Positions 44,373 through 53,709 of a stretch of 64,000 nucleotides of DNA are shown here, piece after piece. The stretch is from positions 147,356 through 211,355 of the forward strand of contig CAVTIX010000018.1 of NCBI GenBank assembly GCA_963734725.1, written 5' to 3'. The number at the start of each line of letters is the position of its first letter. The first letter of the stretch is position 1. Source of the DNA: DASXKD01 sp963734725. GTDB taxonomy: Bacteria > Actinomycetota > Actinomycetes > Streptosporangiales > Streptosporangiaceae. The translations under genes and the position numbers were made by a program. A model generated the notes under the pieces. It saw only the letters and a program-made list of their open reading frames with translations. It was not told the origin of the DNA and did not search any database.

Positions 44373-47150
44373 GTGCGCCTGGGACTCCGACTAACCGGCC
44401 GGCAGAACGGCGACAAGCCTGCCGGCAGCCCGACCGAGGACGAGCCTGCCGTGGGCCAGGACAACGACCAGCCTGCTCCGGACCAGGACGAGACCGCCGC
44501 GGGCCAGGACAACGACCAGCCTGCTCGGGACCAGGACGAGACCGCCGCGGGCCAGGACAACGACCAGCCTGCTCGGGACCAGGACGAGACCGCCGCGGGC
44601 CAGGACAACGACGAGCCTGCTCGGGACCAGGACGAAACCGCCGTTGGCCAGGTCCTCTCCGACGACACTCTGACCGAAGGTGAGCTCGCGATCTCCCACG
44701 AGGGGTACCCGCCGGCCGGTTCGGAAGCCGAGGTGCTGGCCGCTGCCTCCCGGTATGAGAGCCCGCCTGCTGGCGCTCAAGGCGATGCCGCTGTGGCTGA
44801 GGCCGCCGCAAGCAAGGCTGTCGCCGAGCCGGCGGCCACCCAGACCGCGGTCACCGGCAAGACCGCCCGGCGCTGGGACCTGGGCCTGGGCCCGGCCATC
44901 GGCGGCCTTTGGCAGCGCAACATAGTCCGCGCGTGGCAGCGAAGCATCGGCCGGCTCGGCATCAGCCGGCTGTGGGCGCCGAGCCCCGGCGTCCGCGAGT
45001 CGGCCAGCCCCGGCGTCCGGGCGCTTGCCCTGGTCACCGCCATGCCGGTCGTCCTCCTCGTGGCCTGGCTGGTGCCGGGAGTGGTGCTGCTGCTCACGCA
45101 CAGGTTCCTGCCGGCCCCCATGGTCCTGATCTCGGTCCCGATCGCGGTGGCCCTCTGCATCCTGGTCGCGCGAGAGCTCCCCGGCCGATGGCCGGCGCTG
45201 GATGCCACGAGCACCAGGCAGGCATCCGGAACCAAGGACGCCAAGCCCCGCGATCGCGCCTGGCCCGCCTGGTGGGGCCTGGGGGGCACGGTCGCGATTG
45301 CGGGCGTGTTCGCCGCCTGGCAGATGATGGAGAATTCAGCGCAGCTCATCGTGAGCCGGGACCCCGGGGCGTACGCCCAGTTCGCCTACTGGATCGCCGA
45401 GCACGGCTCGCTGCCCATCCCGGCGTCCGCGGCGGCGTTCGGCGGTGCGCACCCCGGCCTCACCTTCGCCAGTTTCGGGTTCGCCAGCCACAACGCGGCG
45501 GTGGCGCCAGGGCTCACTGCTGGCCTGCCGATCGTCCTGGCCCTGGGGATGTGGGCGCACGGCGTCACCGGGGCAGCGGTGATAAGCCCGCTGCTCGGCG
45601 CGCTCGGCATCGTTGCCGTGGGCGGGCTCACCGCCCGCCTGGCCGGGCCGCAATGGGCCCCCGCGGGAGCGCTGCTGCTGGCGCTCACCGTGCCGGAGAT
45701 CTACACGAGCCGGTCCGCGTTCAGCGCCACCCTGGCCCAGGCGCTGCTGTTCGGTGGCTTGTGCCTGGTAGTCAACTCGTTCTCCTCGCGGCGCCGGATC
45801 ACGCTGGCCGGACTCGGCGGGCTGGCGCTCGGCCTCACGGTGCTGGCCGGAACAGGGTTCCTGCTGATGCTCCTGCCGCTCATCGTCGTCGCCGGGGCAT
45901 TGCTGGCCGGCCGTAGGCCGCAGGCCATCCCGCTGACCGCTGGCTGGCTGGTCGGCGTCATCGGGGGCCTGGCTGCCGGGATCGCGCTGGACGATCCGGC
46001 GCTGAGCATCACGACGCCATCGTTTGGCACTATCGGGGTTATTGCCGGGGGACTAGCGGTAATGACCGCGGTCGGCGTGGCCATTGGACTCGTGGGCCCG
46101 GCGCGCCGGCGGGCGCGCAAGCTGCTGGATGCGCGGCCGCTGCGCTGGCTGCCCGAGGCCGGGGCGATCCTGGTGGTCGCCGCCGCGGTCGGGCTGGCGA
46201 TCCGCCCCTATGTGCAGAAGGTCCACGGGCCCGCGAACCCTTATATCGCCGCGTTGCAGCGGCTGCAGGACCTGCCTATCGACCCGGGGCGGCTGTACGC
46301 CGAGAACACCCTCTACTGGGTGATCTGGTACCTCGGCGTTCCCGCGCTGCTGCTCGGGTTTGCCGGGCTGGCCATGGTCACCCGGCTGTGCCTGCGCGCG
46401 CTGATCACCTGGCGGGACCCGACCGGCGTGGCCCGGGCCTGGGTCGTGCCGGTCGCCATCATTGGCTGGGGGGTGTTCGCCGTACTGTGGCAGCCGTTCA
46501 CGGCGCCGGATCAGCCCTGGGCCAGCCGGCAACTGGTCCCGGTCGTCCTGCCTGGCCTGATAGTCCTGGCCGTCTGGGTGGCGGCCTGGATGATCGGCCG
46601 GGCCCACGCCCGCGGCGCACGCACGGGCGCCGTCGCCACGGCCACCGTATGCTTCGTCATCGCCATGGCCGTGCCTGCCGCCGCGATCACATTCGGGATC
46701 GCGCTGACGCAGCCCGCGGACCCGGCAACCCGGCTGGCTCTGTCCGGGCTGGCCTTCCGCACCACCAGTGCGGGCGAGGTCGCGGCGGTGGAGCAGTTGT
46801 GCGGGGCACTGCCGTCGCACTCGTCGGTCGTGATCCTCGACAAGGCAGCGGCCCGTGCGTTCGCCGAGGTCGTCCGCGGCACTTGCGGCGTGCCCACCGC
46901 CATCGTCGCCAGCACCGCGCCGGGACAGGTGGGCACGATCATCGGCGGGATCGAGCGGGCGGGCCGTCACCCCGTCCTGCTCGCGACCAGGGCGGCGGAA
47001 CTCGCCCCGTACGGCGCGCCGCCGCGCGAGATCGTCAACCTGTCCACCCAGCAAGACGCGCACCTGCTCACCCGGCCGCCCACCTCGACGTGGCCTATGC
47101 AGTACACACTGTGGATGTCCCAGCCGGGCGGGACGGTCCTCGGCTCTTGA
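44373..47150 (+). CDS. Large GT-C-like membrane protein with acidic N-terminal repeats
   Basis: A ~925-residue protein. The N-terminal ~200 residues are hydrophilic and contain four 16-residue repeats (QDNDQPARDQDETAAG type, residues about 27–91). At least eleven membrane helices follow. The first external loop holds SRDPGAYAQFAYWIAEHGSLPIP, which resembles the Asp-containing loop of GT-C glycosyltransferases (ArnT/PMT-like). The C-terminal region (about 800–925) with GALPSHSSVVILDKAAARAFAEVVRGTCGVP is soluble and probably extracytoplasmic. GTG 44373 is preferred as start; an earlier in-frame ATG lacks support. It ends 153 bases before the tRNA-fMet gene. The sugar donor and acceptor are unknown. 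Confidence 0.75.
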   Translation: MRLGLRLTGRQNGDKPAGSPTEDEPAVGQDNDQPAPDQDETAAGQDNDQPARDQDETAAGQDNDQPARDQDETAAGQDNDEPARDQDETAVGQVLSDDTLTEGELAISHEGYPPAGSEAEVLAAASRYESPPAGAQGDAAVAEAAASKAVAEPAATQTAVTGKTARRWDLGLGPAIGGLWQRNIVRAWQRSIGRLGISRLWAPSPGVRESASPGVRALALVTAMPVVLLVAWLVPGVVLLLTHRFLPAPMVLISVPIAVALCILVARELPGRWPALDATSTRQASGTKDAKPRDRAWPAWWGLGGTVAIAGVFAAWQMMENSAQLIVSRDPGAYAQFAYWIAEHGSLPIPASAAAFGGAHPGLTFASFGFASHNAAVAPGLTAGLPIVLALGMWAHGVTGAAVISPLLGALGIVAVGGLTARLAGPQWAPAGALLLALTVPEIYTSRSAFSATLAQALLFGGLCLVVNSFSSRRRITLAGLGGLALGLTVLAGTGFLLMLLPLIVVAGALLAGRRPQAIPLTAGWLVGVIGGLAAGIALDDPALSITTPSFGTIGVIAGGLAVMTAVGVAIGLVGPARRRARKLLDARPLRWLPEAGAILVVAAAVGLAIRPYVQKVHGPANPYIAALQRLQDLPIDPGRLYAENTLYWVIWYLGVPALLLGFAGLAMVTRLCLRALITWRDPTGVARAWVVPVAIIGWGVFAVLWQPFTAPDQPWASRQLVPVVLPGLIVLAVWVAAWMIGRAHARGARTGAVATATVCFVIAMAVPAAAITFGIALTQPADPATRLALSGLAFRTTSAGEVAAVEQLCGALPSHSSVVILDKAAARAFAEVVRGTCGVPTAIVASTAPGQVGTIIGGIERAGRHPVLLATRAAELAPYGAPPREIVNLSTQQDAHLLTRPPTSTWPMQYTLWMSQPGGTVLGS
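44453..44644 (+). repeat. 48-bp in-frame tandem repeat, four copies
   Basis: Units start at 44453, 44501, 44549 and 44597 with few substitutions; a degenerate fifth begins near 44645. The repeat encodes alternating acidic and Pro/Ala-rich segments at the N-terminus of the membrane protein and is likely to vary in number between strains. Confidence 0.9.
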
Positions 47151-47303
47151 TCGCGTTTGTCGGCCGCGACCGGGTGTTCCCAGGTGCGCCGGGCCGGCTT
47201 GGGCGTCGGGGCGGTGGATCCCGCGGCAGGCGAGGTATGTGAGCCCTGTGGCCAGCGTGATTTGCCTCGGGTCGGCGGACCCCCTAAAGTGAAGGGACAC
47301 CGA

Positions 47304-47377
47304 CGCGGGGTGGAGCAGTTCGGTAGCTCGCTGGGCTCATAACCCAGAGGTCGCGGGTTCAAATCCCGCCCCCGCTA
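47304..47377 (+). tRNA. Initiator tRNA-Met (CAU)
   Basis: A 74-nt initiator tRNA. The acceptor arm CGCGGGG/CCCCGCT has a C1·U72 mismatch, as usual in actinobacterial initiators. The anticodon stem CTGGG/CCCAG contains the three initiator G-C pairs around CTCATAA, with CAT at 47338–47340. The T arm is GCGGG TTCAAAT CCCGC. CCA is not encoded. The last 43 bases plus one are repeated at 56716–56759, showing that an element has integrated here. Confidence 0.95.
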
Positions 47378-47378
47378 C
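47335..47378 (+). other. attL, 44-bp core within the 3' half of tRNA-fMet
   Basis: This segment matches 56716–56759 exactly. It runs from the anticodon stem to one base beyond the discriminator. Recombination by a tyrosine integrase at tRNA genes leaves such direct repeats, with the intact tRNA on one side. Confidence 0.85.
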
Positions 47379-47392
47379 TAAACCCGCAGTTC

Positions 47393-47421
47393 AGAGGCCC
47401 TTCCGTCGGGAGGGCCTCTTC
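47393..47421. terminator. Terminator of tRNA-fMet
   Basis: GAGGCCCTTCC and GGGAGGGCCTC form a hairpin with a short loop, followed by TTCCGTGT. It stands 15 bases after the tRNA. Confidence 0.7.
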
Positions 47422-48091
47422 CGTGTCATGATCTTGTAGTAAGCCGTGTAGTTAAAGGTGCCTCAGAAGCCCGCTGGCACGGCGTTCCGTGGCGACGCGG
47501 CGGGGCTGGTGGTCCTTTGTGAGACGTGGCGAGACGCTAGGGACGGGCTGACTGGCGATCTCTGGGGCCCGGCCCCAGAGATCGCATCTTCCTGCTGCTC
47601 CGCGGTGCGGCCGAGAATGTGAGCGGGCTGGTTCAGTTCTGCTTCCTGCGAGCAGGGCCTATTGGCGGTCATTTGTAACTGGCGAAGGCGGCCATGAAGA
47701 CGGTCCGCAGACGGCCAGACCAATCACGGAATGTGACTGCGTGCCCGAGCAACGGCCGCGCCTGATCCGCCCAATTGTGCGTCAGCCCGGTCGGCCCACG
47801 TGCCCGTCGATGCCGTACCGAAAGATTGTTATGAGCGGCAGGCCAGATCGTGAACGTGGGCTCGGAGCAGGCGCGGAGTCGCCCGGTCATGCCGAATAGC
47901 GGGCGTTGTGTGCACGCATGCTTATGCGCTGATTGGCATGTTCACTCGCAATCTTATGAACAGGCTGGAGGCCGCGACGATCGGTTACTCAGCATCGTCA
48001 TCGGCAGCTAGGACTGGCCAGACGGTCCCGATCAGCCGGTAAGGCAGGCGCGCTGTGCGCCGTGATCATGCCGGAATGCCAAGATGGTGGC
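47422..48091. other. Left arm of the island, no convincing gene
   Basis: About 670 bases. A reverse-strand frame at 47669–47890 (73 codons) ends in RDWSGRLRTVFMAAFASYK but has no recognisable family. The sequence ATGCCGAATAGCG at 47889 recurs at 61053, near another mobile element, suggesting remains of insertion sequences. Confidence 0.5.
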
Positions 48092-48976
48092 ATGGACGCT
48101 TTTGATCATCTTCGACTGCCGGATGGCCGGCGTCTGGACCTGCGGGTCAGTGGACCCGCTGACGGGTTTCCGCTGGTGTTTCATCACGGGACGCCCGGTG
48201 CTGCCACCCCGGTGCGGGTGCTGGAACGAGCGGCGCATGCGCGCGGGCTTCGCCTGGTAACGACGTCGCGGCCAGGGTATGGGGACTCAAGCCGCCAGCC
48301 AGGCCGGGCCGTGGTGGACGTGGTGGCCGACACCGCCGCTGTCCTGGCCAGCATCGGCGCGGAACGCTGCGTGGTGGCTGGCTGGTCCGGCGGTGGCCCT
48401 CATGCCCTGGCCTGCGGCGCCCGGCTTGACGCTGCTGCGGCGGTGCTGGTGATCGCGGGCGTCGCCCCCTACGGGGCCCAGGGCCTGGACTGGATGTCCG
48501 GCATGGGAGAGGAGAACGTCGTCGAGTTCTCCGCCGCGGTCCACGGCGAAAACGAGCTGCGGCCTTACCTCCTCGGCGAGCGCGAGCAACTCAAGGACAT
48601 CACCGCCGCCGACATTGTCTCCTCGCTGCAGACGCTGCTCCCCGACGTCGACAAGGCCGTGCTGACCGGCGAGTTCGGCGAGGACATGGCGGCCAGCTTC
48701 CGCGAGGCGGTCCGCACCGGCGTGGAGGGCTGGCTCGACGACGACCTGGCGTTTACCAGCCCGTGGGGCTTCGGCTTGGATGAGGTCTCGGCCCCTGCCA
48801 TGATCTGGCAAGGAAGCGCTGATCTCATGGTGCCTTTCTCCCACGGCCAATGGCTGGCATCACGGCTTCGCGGCGCTTCGGTACATCTGGAAGAAGGAGA
48901 GGGCCACCTTTCGGTCGGGCTGGGCGCGCTCGACCGCATGCTCGACGAACTCGTGGGTGCTGGCAGCCGCCCCTAG
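48092..48976 (+). CDS. Alpha/beta hydrolase
   Basis: A 294-residue alpha/beta-fold hydrolase. The nucleophile elbow is VVAGWSGGGPHALACGARLD, the oxyanion region is LVFHHGTPGAATPVRV, and the catalytic His is in EEGEGHLSVGLGALDRML; an acidic residue in MIWQGSADLMVPF completes the triad. It resembles proline iminopeptidase/epoxide hydrolase-like proteins, but substrate is unknown. ATG at 48092; upstream AAGATGG is a weak ribosome site. It lies near the left end of the tRNA-fMet island and has base composition like the host. Confidence 0.88.
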   Translation: MDAFDHLRLPDGRRLDLRVSGPADGFPLVFHHGTPGAATPVRVLERAAHARGLRLVTTSRPGYGDSSRQPGRAVVDVVADTAAVLASIGAERCVVAGWSGGGPHALACGARLDAAAAVLVIAGVAPYGAQGLDWMSGMGEENVVEFSAAVHGENELRPYLLGEREQLKDITAADIVSSLQTLLPDVDKAVLTGEFGEDMAASFREAVRTGVEGWLDDDLAFTSPWGFGLDEVSAPAMIWQGSADLMVPFSHGQWLASRLRGASVHLEEGEGHLSVGLGALDRMLDELVGAGSRP

Positions 48977-50033
48977 AAGTTCACTCTAAGACAGCCAGCA
49001 CAACGCCCCTCACCTCCGGCGTGACAGCACGGTCCGTGGCGCGTGCACCCGCGGCAGACCCTCCCCAACTGCATGTTTATCCACGGCAGTCCTGCCGTGG
49101 CAACACACGGATTTGCCGCATACAGAGCGCTCGGTTGCCCTCATGGAGGGGCGGGCTGCGGTACCTCGGCCTACGAGAGAGGCAACCCCTCGGCAGACTG
49201 GTCGCGCTGGGCCAACCCAGGCTCGCTCCCCAGGCTGCTTTGCTCGATCACATCACCCTGAGTAACGAGGGAAGGTCAGAAGAACGCGCGCGGAGCCGCC
49301 GATCGGCGCGGCCGGTGCGCGGTGCCGCTTGATCGTATGTTCCGCACAGAGCTGGGATTCTCGCACGTCAGGTAGGTGCTGACGAGGGCTTCGGTCGTCG
49401 CCGAGGCGGCCGGTCTCATGGCGTGGTTGCAGTGGCTCGGTAACCATCCCGGCGGGGAGCAACTGGCCGAGTTTGACTCAGTGATAGCAACTGCCAACGG
49501 CTACTGGCAGCCATCGCCGATAGCGCATAACGCTCGCACGATCCGCGCCAGCTTGGGATATGTCCGGCCTGACAGCGGAAGCTCAGCTAGGCGAGGAGGG
49601 CTGCAACGCGTGCAGCATGGAACCAAAGATCGTCATCTTGCGCACGGGGTTGCAGTTTGGGTTGCAGTTCGCTCCCGTTCAGCTTAGTTCACCGGGGTTC
49701 GCACACCCGGCCTGACCTGTGGCATGAACGCCTGCGAACCCTTGTGAACGCGTCCCGCTCAATCTTTTGATCCGCGGCAGCCGACTACTCGCCGTCACGC
49801 ATCCCCGGTGCCCGGCCTGCACAAGCGGGCCGGGCCGTCCTCCCCCGCCGGGCATCCTGTCGCGGGAACAAGATCAGAGATCAAAGGCGCTCCGGCTTGG
49901 GCGGCCTCCGAGCCCTTGCTTCGCAAGCACCGACCCTCGACTCTGATCTTGTCCGGCAAAATCGGCGCCTATCGGGGCGGACGGGGTGGGACCGGATAAC
50001 GGCTACCTCAGCTCGCTAGACAGCGGGGCCCGC
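48977..50033. other. Island segment without convincing gene; holds a 12-bp inverted repeat
   Basis: About 1050 bases. Open frames on both strands (49376–49687 +, 49253–49462 -) have no recognisable family. ACAAGATCAGAG (49868–49879) and CTCTGATCTTGT (49941–49952) form a perfect 12-bp inverted repeat with a 61-base interior; it may be a terminator or an insertion-sequence scar. Confidence 0.45.
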
Positions 50034-50696
50034 ATGAGTGATAATGCCATAGGCACATTAGGGGGAGAAATGCCTGATAAACAACCACCGGACTTTGGTA
50101 CATGGGCGCATACGCTCGACGCGCTCTCCGCCGTGGTCAAATTGTTTGCAAATGATACCCTCAGCCTCCCAGCTGATAAGGCTCTCCTTGACCGTCTGGC
50201 GCAAGCTGAAGACGCAGCACGTCGGGTGTGTCAATCTGAACCGGACGGTTCCACCACATCAACGACGGATGAGCGTCTTGGCCCACCTTCAACGTATCGT
50301 GGAGGGGTAGCCGGAGTCACCAGCCCAGTCCCGACCGTCTCGGGACTGGGGCCCGCCTCGGTAGGTGTGCTAGCTGGCTCAACAGCTTTCCCTGGCATGA
50401 AGGAACTGGATCGCATCAAGCCAGTAATCGAAAGAGCAGCCGGGGGGCTACCAGAGGGCGATGCAAAGAAGCTCACAAGAGCATACGGTGAAGCCAGAGG
50501 TTTGGTAAGAAGACAGACCCAGCTCTCGGCGAGAGTCGAGCCCGGGAAACAAATCCCCAGCTCGGCCCAACAGGGCAGAACAGCCCACTGGCTTAGAGAC
50601 TTTTCCGTAAACGCAGCAGGCGGCGCTGGTGGCACCGAGCTTGACAAAGCCATTCACCTTCTCATACAAGTTTTTCAGCACAAGCCTCCAAGGTAG
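50034..50696 (+). CDS. Unknown island protein, AT-richer
   Basis: A ~220-residue protein that I do not recognise. It begins MSDNAIGTLGGEMPDKQPPDFGTWAHTLDALSAVVKLFANDTLSLPADKALLDRLAQAEDAARRV and has no obvious signal peptide or membrane helix (a weak hydrophobic stretch lies near LGPASVGVLAGSTAF). The later part is basic and helical (DAKKLTRAYGEARGLVRRQTQLSARVEPG). Codon use is clearly less GC-biased than in the host genes, which suggests transfer. ATG at 50034 or at 50070 (GGGGGAG directly before it) are both possible. Function unknown. Confidence 0.55.
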   Translation: MSDNAIGTLGGEMPDKQPPDFGTWAHTLDALSAVVKLFANDTLSLPADKALLDRLAQAEDAARRVCQSEPDGSTTSTTDERLGPPSTYRGGVAGVTSPVPTVSGLGPASVGVLAGSTAFPGMKELDRIKPVIERAAGGLPEGDAKKLTRAYGEARGLVRRQTQLSARVEPGKQIPSSAQQGRTAHWLRDFSVNAAGGAGGTELDKAIHLLIQVFQHKPPR

Positions 50697-50737
50697 CGGC
50701 GCACGCCAGGATTCCCGGCGCCGGGAAGACTCGGCGT

Positions 50738-50996
50738 ATGCATGCAGTCGTTGCCACCGTGCTCATCGAGGATCCGCAGGTGACTCGCCAGGCGCTGGCT
50801 GGGCTGAGGTTGAACATGGTGCCCAGGGCGCCCGGTTTTGTCAGTGCGTACTGGCTGGCGCCGATCGACGGCAACGGATCAGAAGGCTGGGAGTTCGAGT
50901 ACCCCGGATCACGCCCTGCTCCGCGTCGAAGATCAGCCGCCGCGTGTCCACACGCTATCTGACGGCTGGTCAGGCGGGAGGTGTCCGCGTAAGGCA
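50738..50996 (+). pseudogene. Small dimeric alpha/beta-barrel-like protein, frameshifted
   Basis: The first part reads MHAVVATVLIEDPQVTRQALAGLRLNMVPRAPGFVSAYWLAPIDGNGSEGWEFEY, the start of a small ferredoxin-like (ABM/YciI type) domain common in actinomycetes. Near 50908 the frame is lost; the next frame continues DHALLRVEDQPPRVHTLSDG before diverging. The expected C-terminal strand (VREV type) is not intact. It is probably a decayed gene of about 85 residues. Confidence 0.6.
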
Positions 50997-51212
50997 AAGG
51001 AACCGGCACCGATACGCACCATGGCTGGGCCTAATTAACGTGCGATCTCACCTGTCGCTGGCATCTCCCCAGTGACCTGGGTACAACAGGACGATGGTGG
51101 AAATCAGCGCGGATGACCGGGCACCTGCCCCGTCCTGGCCGACCTGCACGCAGCTAAGCGGCGATAACGGCAGGCACTGCATAGGCAGACAGGCCGAAGG
51201 GTTCGGCCGCTG

Positions 51213-51508
51213 CCTAGCGATCCTCGGTCCCCAACTTCTGCACACTTGAGTCAAGTTTTCGGGGGGCGTACCGTCGAAGACGTCCGCTCCACATTTTGCA
51301 GGCAGAGTCCTGACCAGCCACTTTGGGTGGCACGACCGGTCGCATACGTCGGCCGGACCTTGGCGCAGCGGGCGGCGGCGGTCAGCCGATCTTGACCGCA
51401 GGTCCTGCGTTAGCTTGCGCCCAGTTCGACCGTTACGCTATTCACGCAGGTCAGCCAGCTGACTTGGCGGTCCGAGGCGGAGCCTCACTGGTACGGCAGC
51501 AGCCATTC
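51213..51508. repeat. Long inverted repeat, left copy (~296 bp)
   Basis: Bases 51213–51508 match the reverse complement of 53414–53709 along the whole length, with only one difference noted by eye (51501/53421). An identical 59-residue hypothetical reading frame occurs in both copies in opposite orientation. CTAG stands at the outer edge (51214–51217). Confidence 0.9.
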
Positions 51509-51509
51509 G

Positions 51510-52912
51510 CTACCTGACCAGGGCGATCTCGACGCGGCGGGCTAGTCGTGTTCGCTGGTGGTACCAGTGTGACCGGGCTTGGTGGCGGCGCCGCCAGTCC
51601 AGCCAGTGCCCGGCGCTGCCGGGCGGGGGTGGGTGACCGAGTAGGCGCCCGGTTTCGGGGACGGTGAGCGGGATCATCCCGGGGTCGGCGGGCGGGAGCT
51701 GGTCTGGGAGTACCGGGGCGGGTGCGGCGGTGCCGGTGCGGCGGCGCAGCAGGGCGGCGGTGACGGCGCAGACGGCCAGGGCGGCCATGACCAGCACGGT
51801 GTGCCGGGCGATCGCGGTGTAGAGGCGGACTTGGGACTGGTCGAGCCCGAAGCAGTCCTTGCCGAACTCGAAATCTTCTTCTAGCCGGCCAGCGCAGCCC
51901 GGCGGCGCGGATCGGCCGCGACGGCGACGCCGGCTGGCCGTCGGGCAGGTAGCAGTAGTGAAAGGCCAGTTCGCCGGTGGTCAGGTGGCGGCGGATCAGC
52001 AGGTGGTGCCGCGGGGAGGCGGTGGCCAGCCATGCCCAGGCGTACCAGCGTTGTCCTTTGGATCCGGTCCCGGCGGAGCGGACCTCCCAGCCGCGCCGGC
52101 TGCCCAGCCGCGCTGCGGCCTGCTTGCAGGTCAGCGTGATGCCGCCGGCCAGGATCAGCCGGAAGCTGGACGGGACCCGCAGCACGTAGGCCTGGTCGTG
52201 GTCCTCCAGGTACTCGCGCAGTTCGGTGCAGGCGCCATAGACCTCATCGCCGCACACGAAGTCCAGCCGCACGCCGTCGGCGAAGGCCTCGGCGAGGATG
52301 TCGATGGCCAGCTGGCCCTTGGTGCGGAAGGCCAGGTCCGACCGGCAGGCCCATGGCCGCCGACGTCACCAGATCACCGATGTGCGCGGCCGGGATCCAT
52401 TCCCGGGCGCCGATCAGCGCGTGCCCGGTGCCTTCCCGCGCATACGTCAGGTGCACAGTGTTGATGCCGTTGGCCACCTTGCCCACGCAGCCCAGGTACT
52501 GCCTTTTCACGCCGGCGGTGCGGGTGCCGGCCTTGACCTGGCCGGTTTCGTCGACCGCGCCCACCGCCAGGCCGCGGCGCCGGCCGGTCTTGCGGGCGGC
52601 CTCATCCAGCCCGGCCACGGCGAACCGGCGCACCACCCCCATCGCCGCGAAGGTGTCCCAGACTGCCCGGTTGAGCAGCCGCTGCGTCCGGTCCGGCGTG
52701 CGGTCCCCCGAACGCTCGGCGATCGTCCACCCGTTCGGTCTCCGCAGGTCGCACATCACCGCGGCGGCGTACTTGCCCGCCTGCAGCCACGGCTCTGTCC
52801 GCCCGAAGCACGGGCGCAGCAGTTCCAGCAGCTCAGCGCGTTTCCGGCGCCCCAGCGCGGCGCCTATCCTGGCGGCAGCAGCCGCCTTCGATCCTGTTGT
52901 CGTCACACACAC
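51510..52912 (-). pseudogene. IS701-family transposase, two frameshifts
   Basis: The text of an IS701-type DDE transposase is spread over three frames. First: RKRAELLELLRPCFGRTEPWLQAGKYAAAVMCDLRRPNGWTIAE and VDETGQVKAGTRTAGVKRQYLGCVGKVANGINTVHLTYAREGTGHALIG (catalytic Asp in VDETG). Near 52345 the frame shifts to LAIDILAEAFADGVRLDFVCGDEVYGACTELREYLE. Near 51885 it shifts again to DFEFGKDCFGLDQSQVRLYTAIARHTVLVMAALAVCAVTAALL, ending at 51510. All expected motifs occur, so decay is recent, or the shifts are sequence errors. Start about 52912 (GTG). Confidence 0.85.
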
Positions 52913-52950
52913 ATGATCGACAGGCGGCTGCGTTCTGCTTGAATCACGGC

Positions 52951-53343
52951 ATGGATGCGGAGACCGCCGCCCGCCGCTGGGCACAGACCTGGTCGCGCGC
53001 CTGGCCGCAGCGCGACGCCGAAGCCATCGCCGCGCTCTACGCCGACACGGCCCTATACCGCTCGCCCGCGTTCCGGCAGCCTTACCCGGGCGTGGCTGGC
53101 GTGCGGCGCTATCTCGGCGAGAACCTTCCGGCCGAGGAGAACATCGAGTGCTGGTTCGGCGAGCCGATCGTCTCAGGCGACCGCGCCGCGGTCGAATGGT
53201 GGGGCAGCTGGCGGGAGCAGGGCCAGGAACTCACCTTCGCCGGCGTGACGGTGCTGCGCTTCAACGACCACGGCAAGGTGGTCGACCATCGCGACTATGA
53301 CAACCACGTCGAGCGGCGCGAAGCACCGTACGCAGGCTGGTGA
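52951..53343 (+). CDS. NTF2-like/SnoaL-fold protein inside the IS701-type element
   Basis: A 130-residue protein of the NTF2-like superfamily. It reads ARRWAQTWSRAWPQRDAEAIAALYADTALYRSPAFRQPYPGVAGVRRYL, typical of the cone-shaped alpha+beta barrel, then VAVEWWGSWREQGQELTFAGVTVLRFNDHGKVVDHRDYDNHVE with the conserved final strand. Function (enzyme or binding) is unknown. It is divergent from the transposase remnant, between the long inverted repeats, so it could be a passenger gene of the element. The open frame extends upstream but the ATG at 52951 fits the domain. Confidence 0.8.
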   Translation: MDAETAARRWAQTWSRAWPQRDAEAIAALYADTALYRSPAFRQPYPGVAGVRRYLGENLPAEENIECWFGEPIVSGDRAAVEWWGSWREQGQELTFAGVTVLRFNDHGKVVDHRDYDNHVERREAPYAGW

Positions 53344-53413
53344 GCTTTAGCCAGCACGCCGGCGCCCAGTCGAGGCTGAACGTCCAGACGAGCTTTGCCG
53401 CACGTCAAAGCCG

Positions 53414-53709
53414 GAATGGCGGCTGCCGTACCAGTGAGGCTCCGCCTCGGACCGCCAAGTCAGCTGGCTGACCTGCGTGAATAGCGTAACGGTCGAATTG
53501 GGCGCAAGCTAACGCAGGACCTGCGGTCAAGATCGGCTGACCGCCGCCGCCCGCTGCGCCAAGGTCCGGCCGACGTATGCGACCGGTCGTGCCACCCAAA
53601 GTGGCTGGTCAGGACTCTGCCTGCAAAATGTGGAGCGGACGTCTTCGACGGTACGCCCCCCGAAAACTTGACTCAAGTGTGCAGAAGTTGGGGACCGAGG
53701 ATCGCTAGG
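53414..53709. repeat. Long inverted repeat, right copy (~296 bp)
   Basis: Reverse complement of 51213–51508. The outer edge carries CTAG at 53705–53708. Directly beyond it begins the coding text of a 5'-truncated gene. Confidence 0.9.

Larger units (their letters stand above)
51218..53704. mobile_element. IS701-type composite element with long inverted ends
   Basis: The element lies between CTAG at 51214–51217 and CTAG at 53705–53708, as expected for the four-base CTAG-type duplication of IS701-family insertion. Within are the ~290-bp inverted ends, a broken IS701-type transposase gene (reverse strand) and an intact NTF2-like gene (forward strand). Inverted ends of this length are not typical of IS701 elements, so it may be two copies of a smaller element that flank a captured segment. 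Confidence 0.65.

Noticed and set aside
44440..44650. CRISPR-like regular repeat
   Set aside because: Repeats are contiguous (no spacers) and in frame within a protein gene.
44288..44668. Reverse-strand repetitive frame (SSWSRAGWSLSWPAAV repeats)
   Set aside because: It is the antisense reading of the 48-bp coding repeat, not an independent repeat protein.
47463..47723. Possible reverse-strand gene next to tRNA-fMet terminator
   Set aside because: Composition like random GC-rich sequence; begins near the terminator; no domain seen, in particular no integrase motif.
49376..49687. Possible small island gene
   Set aside because: No ribosome binding site, no family resemblance and overlapping frames on the other strand; not enough support.
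51060..51254. 5' half of the propeller-like gene left of the element
   Set aside because: No frame joins to the coding text at 53710 when the element is removed; the reconstructed junction has an in-frame TAG.
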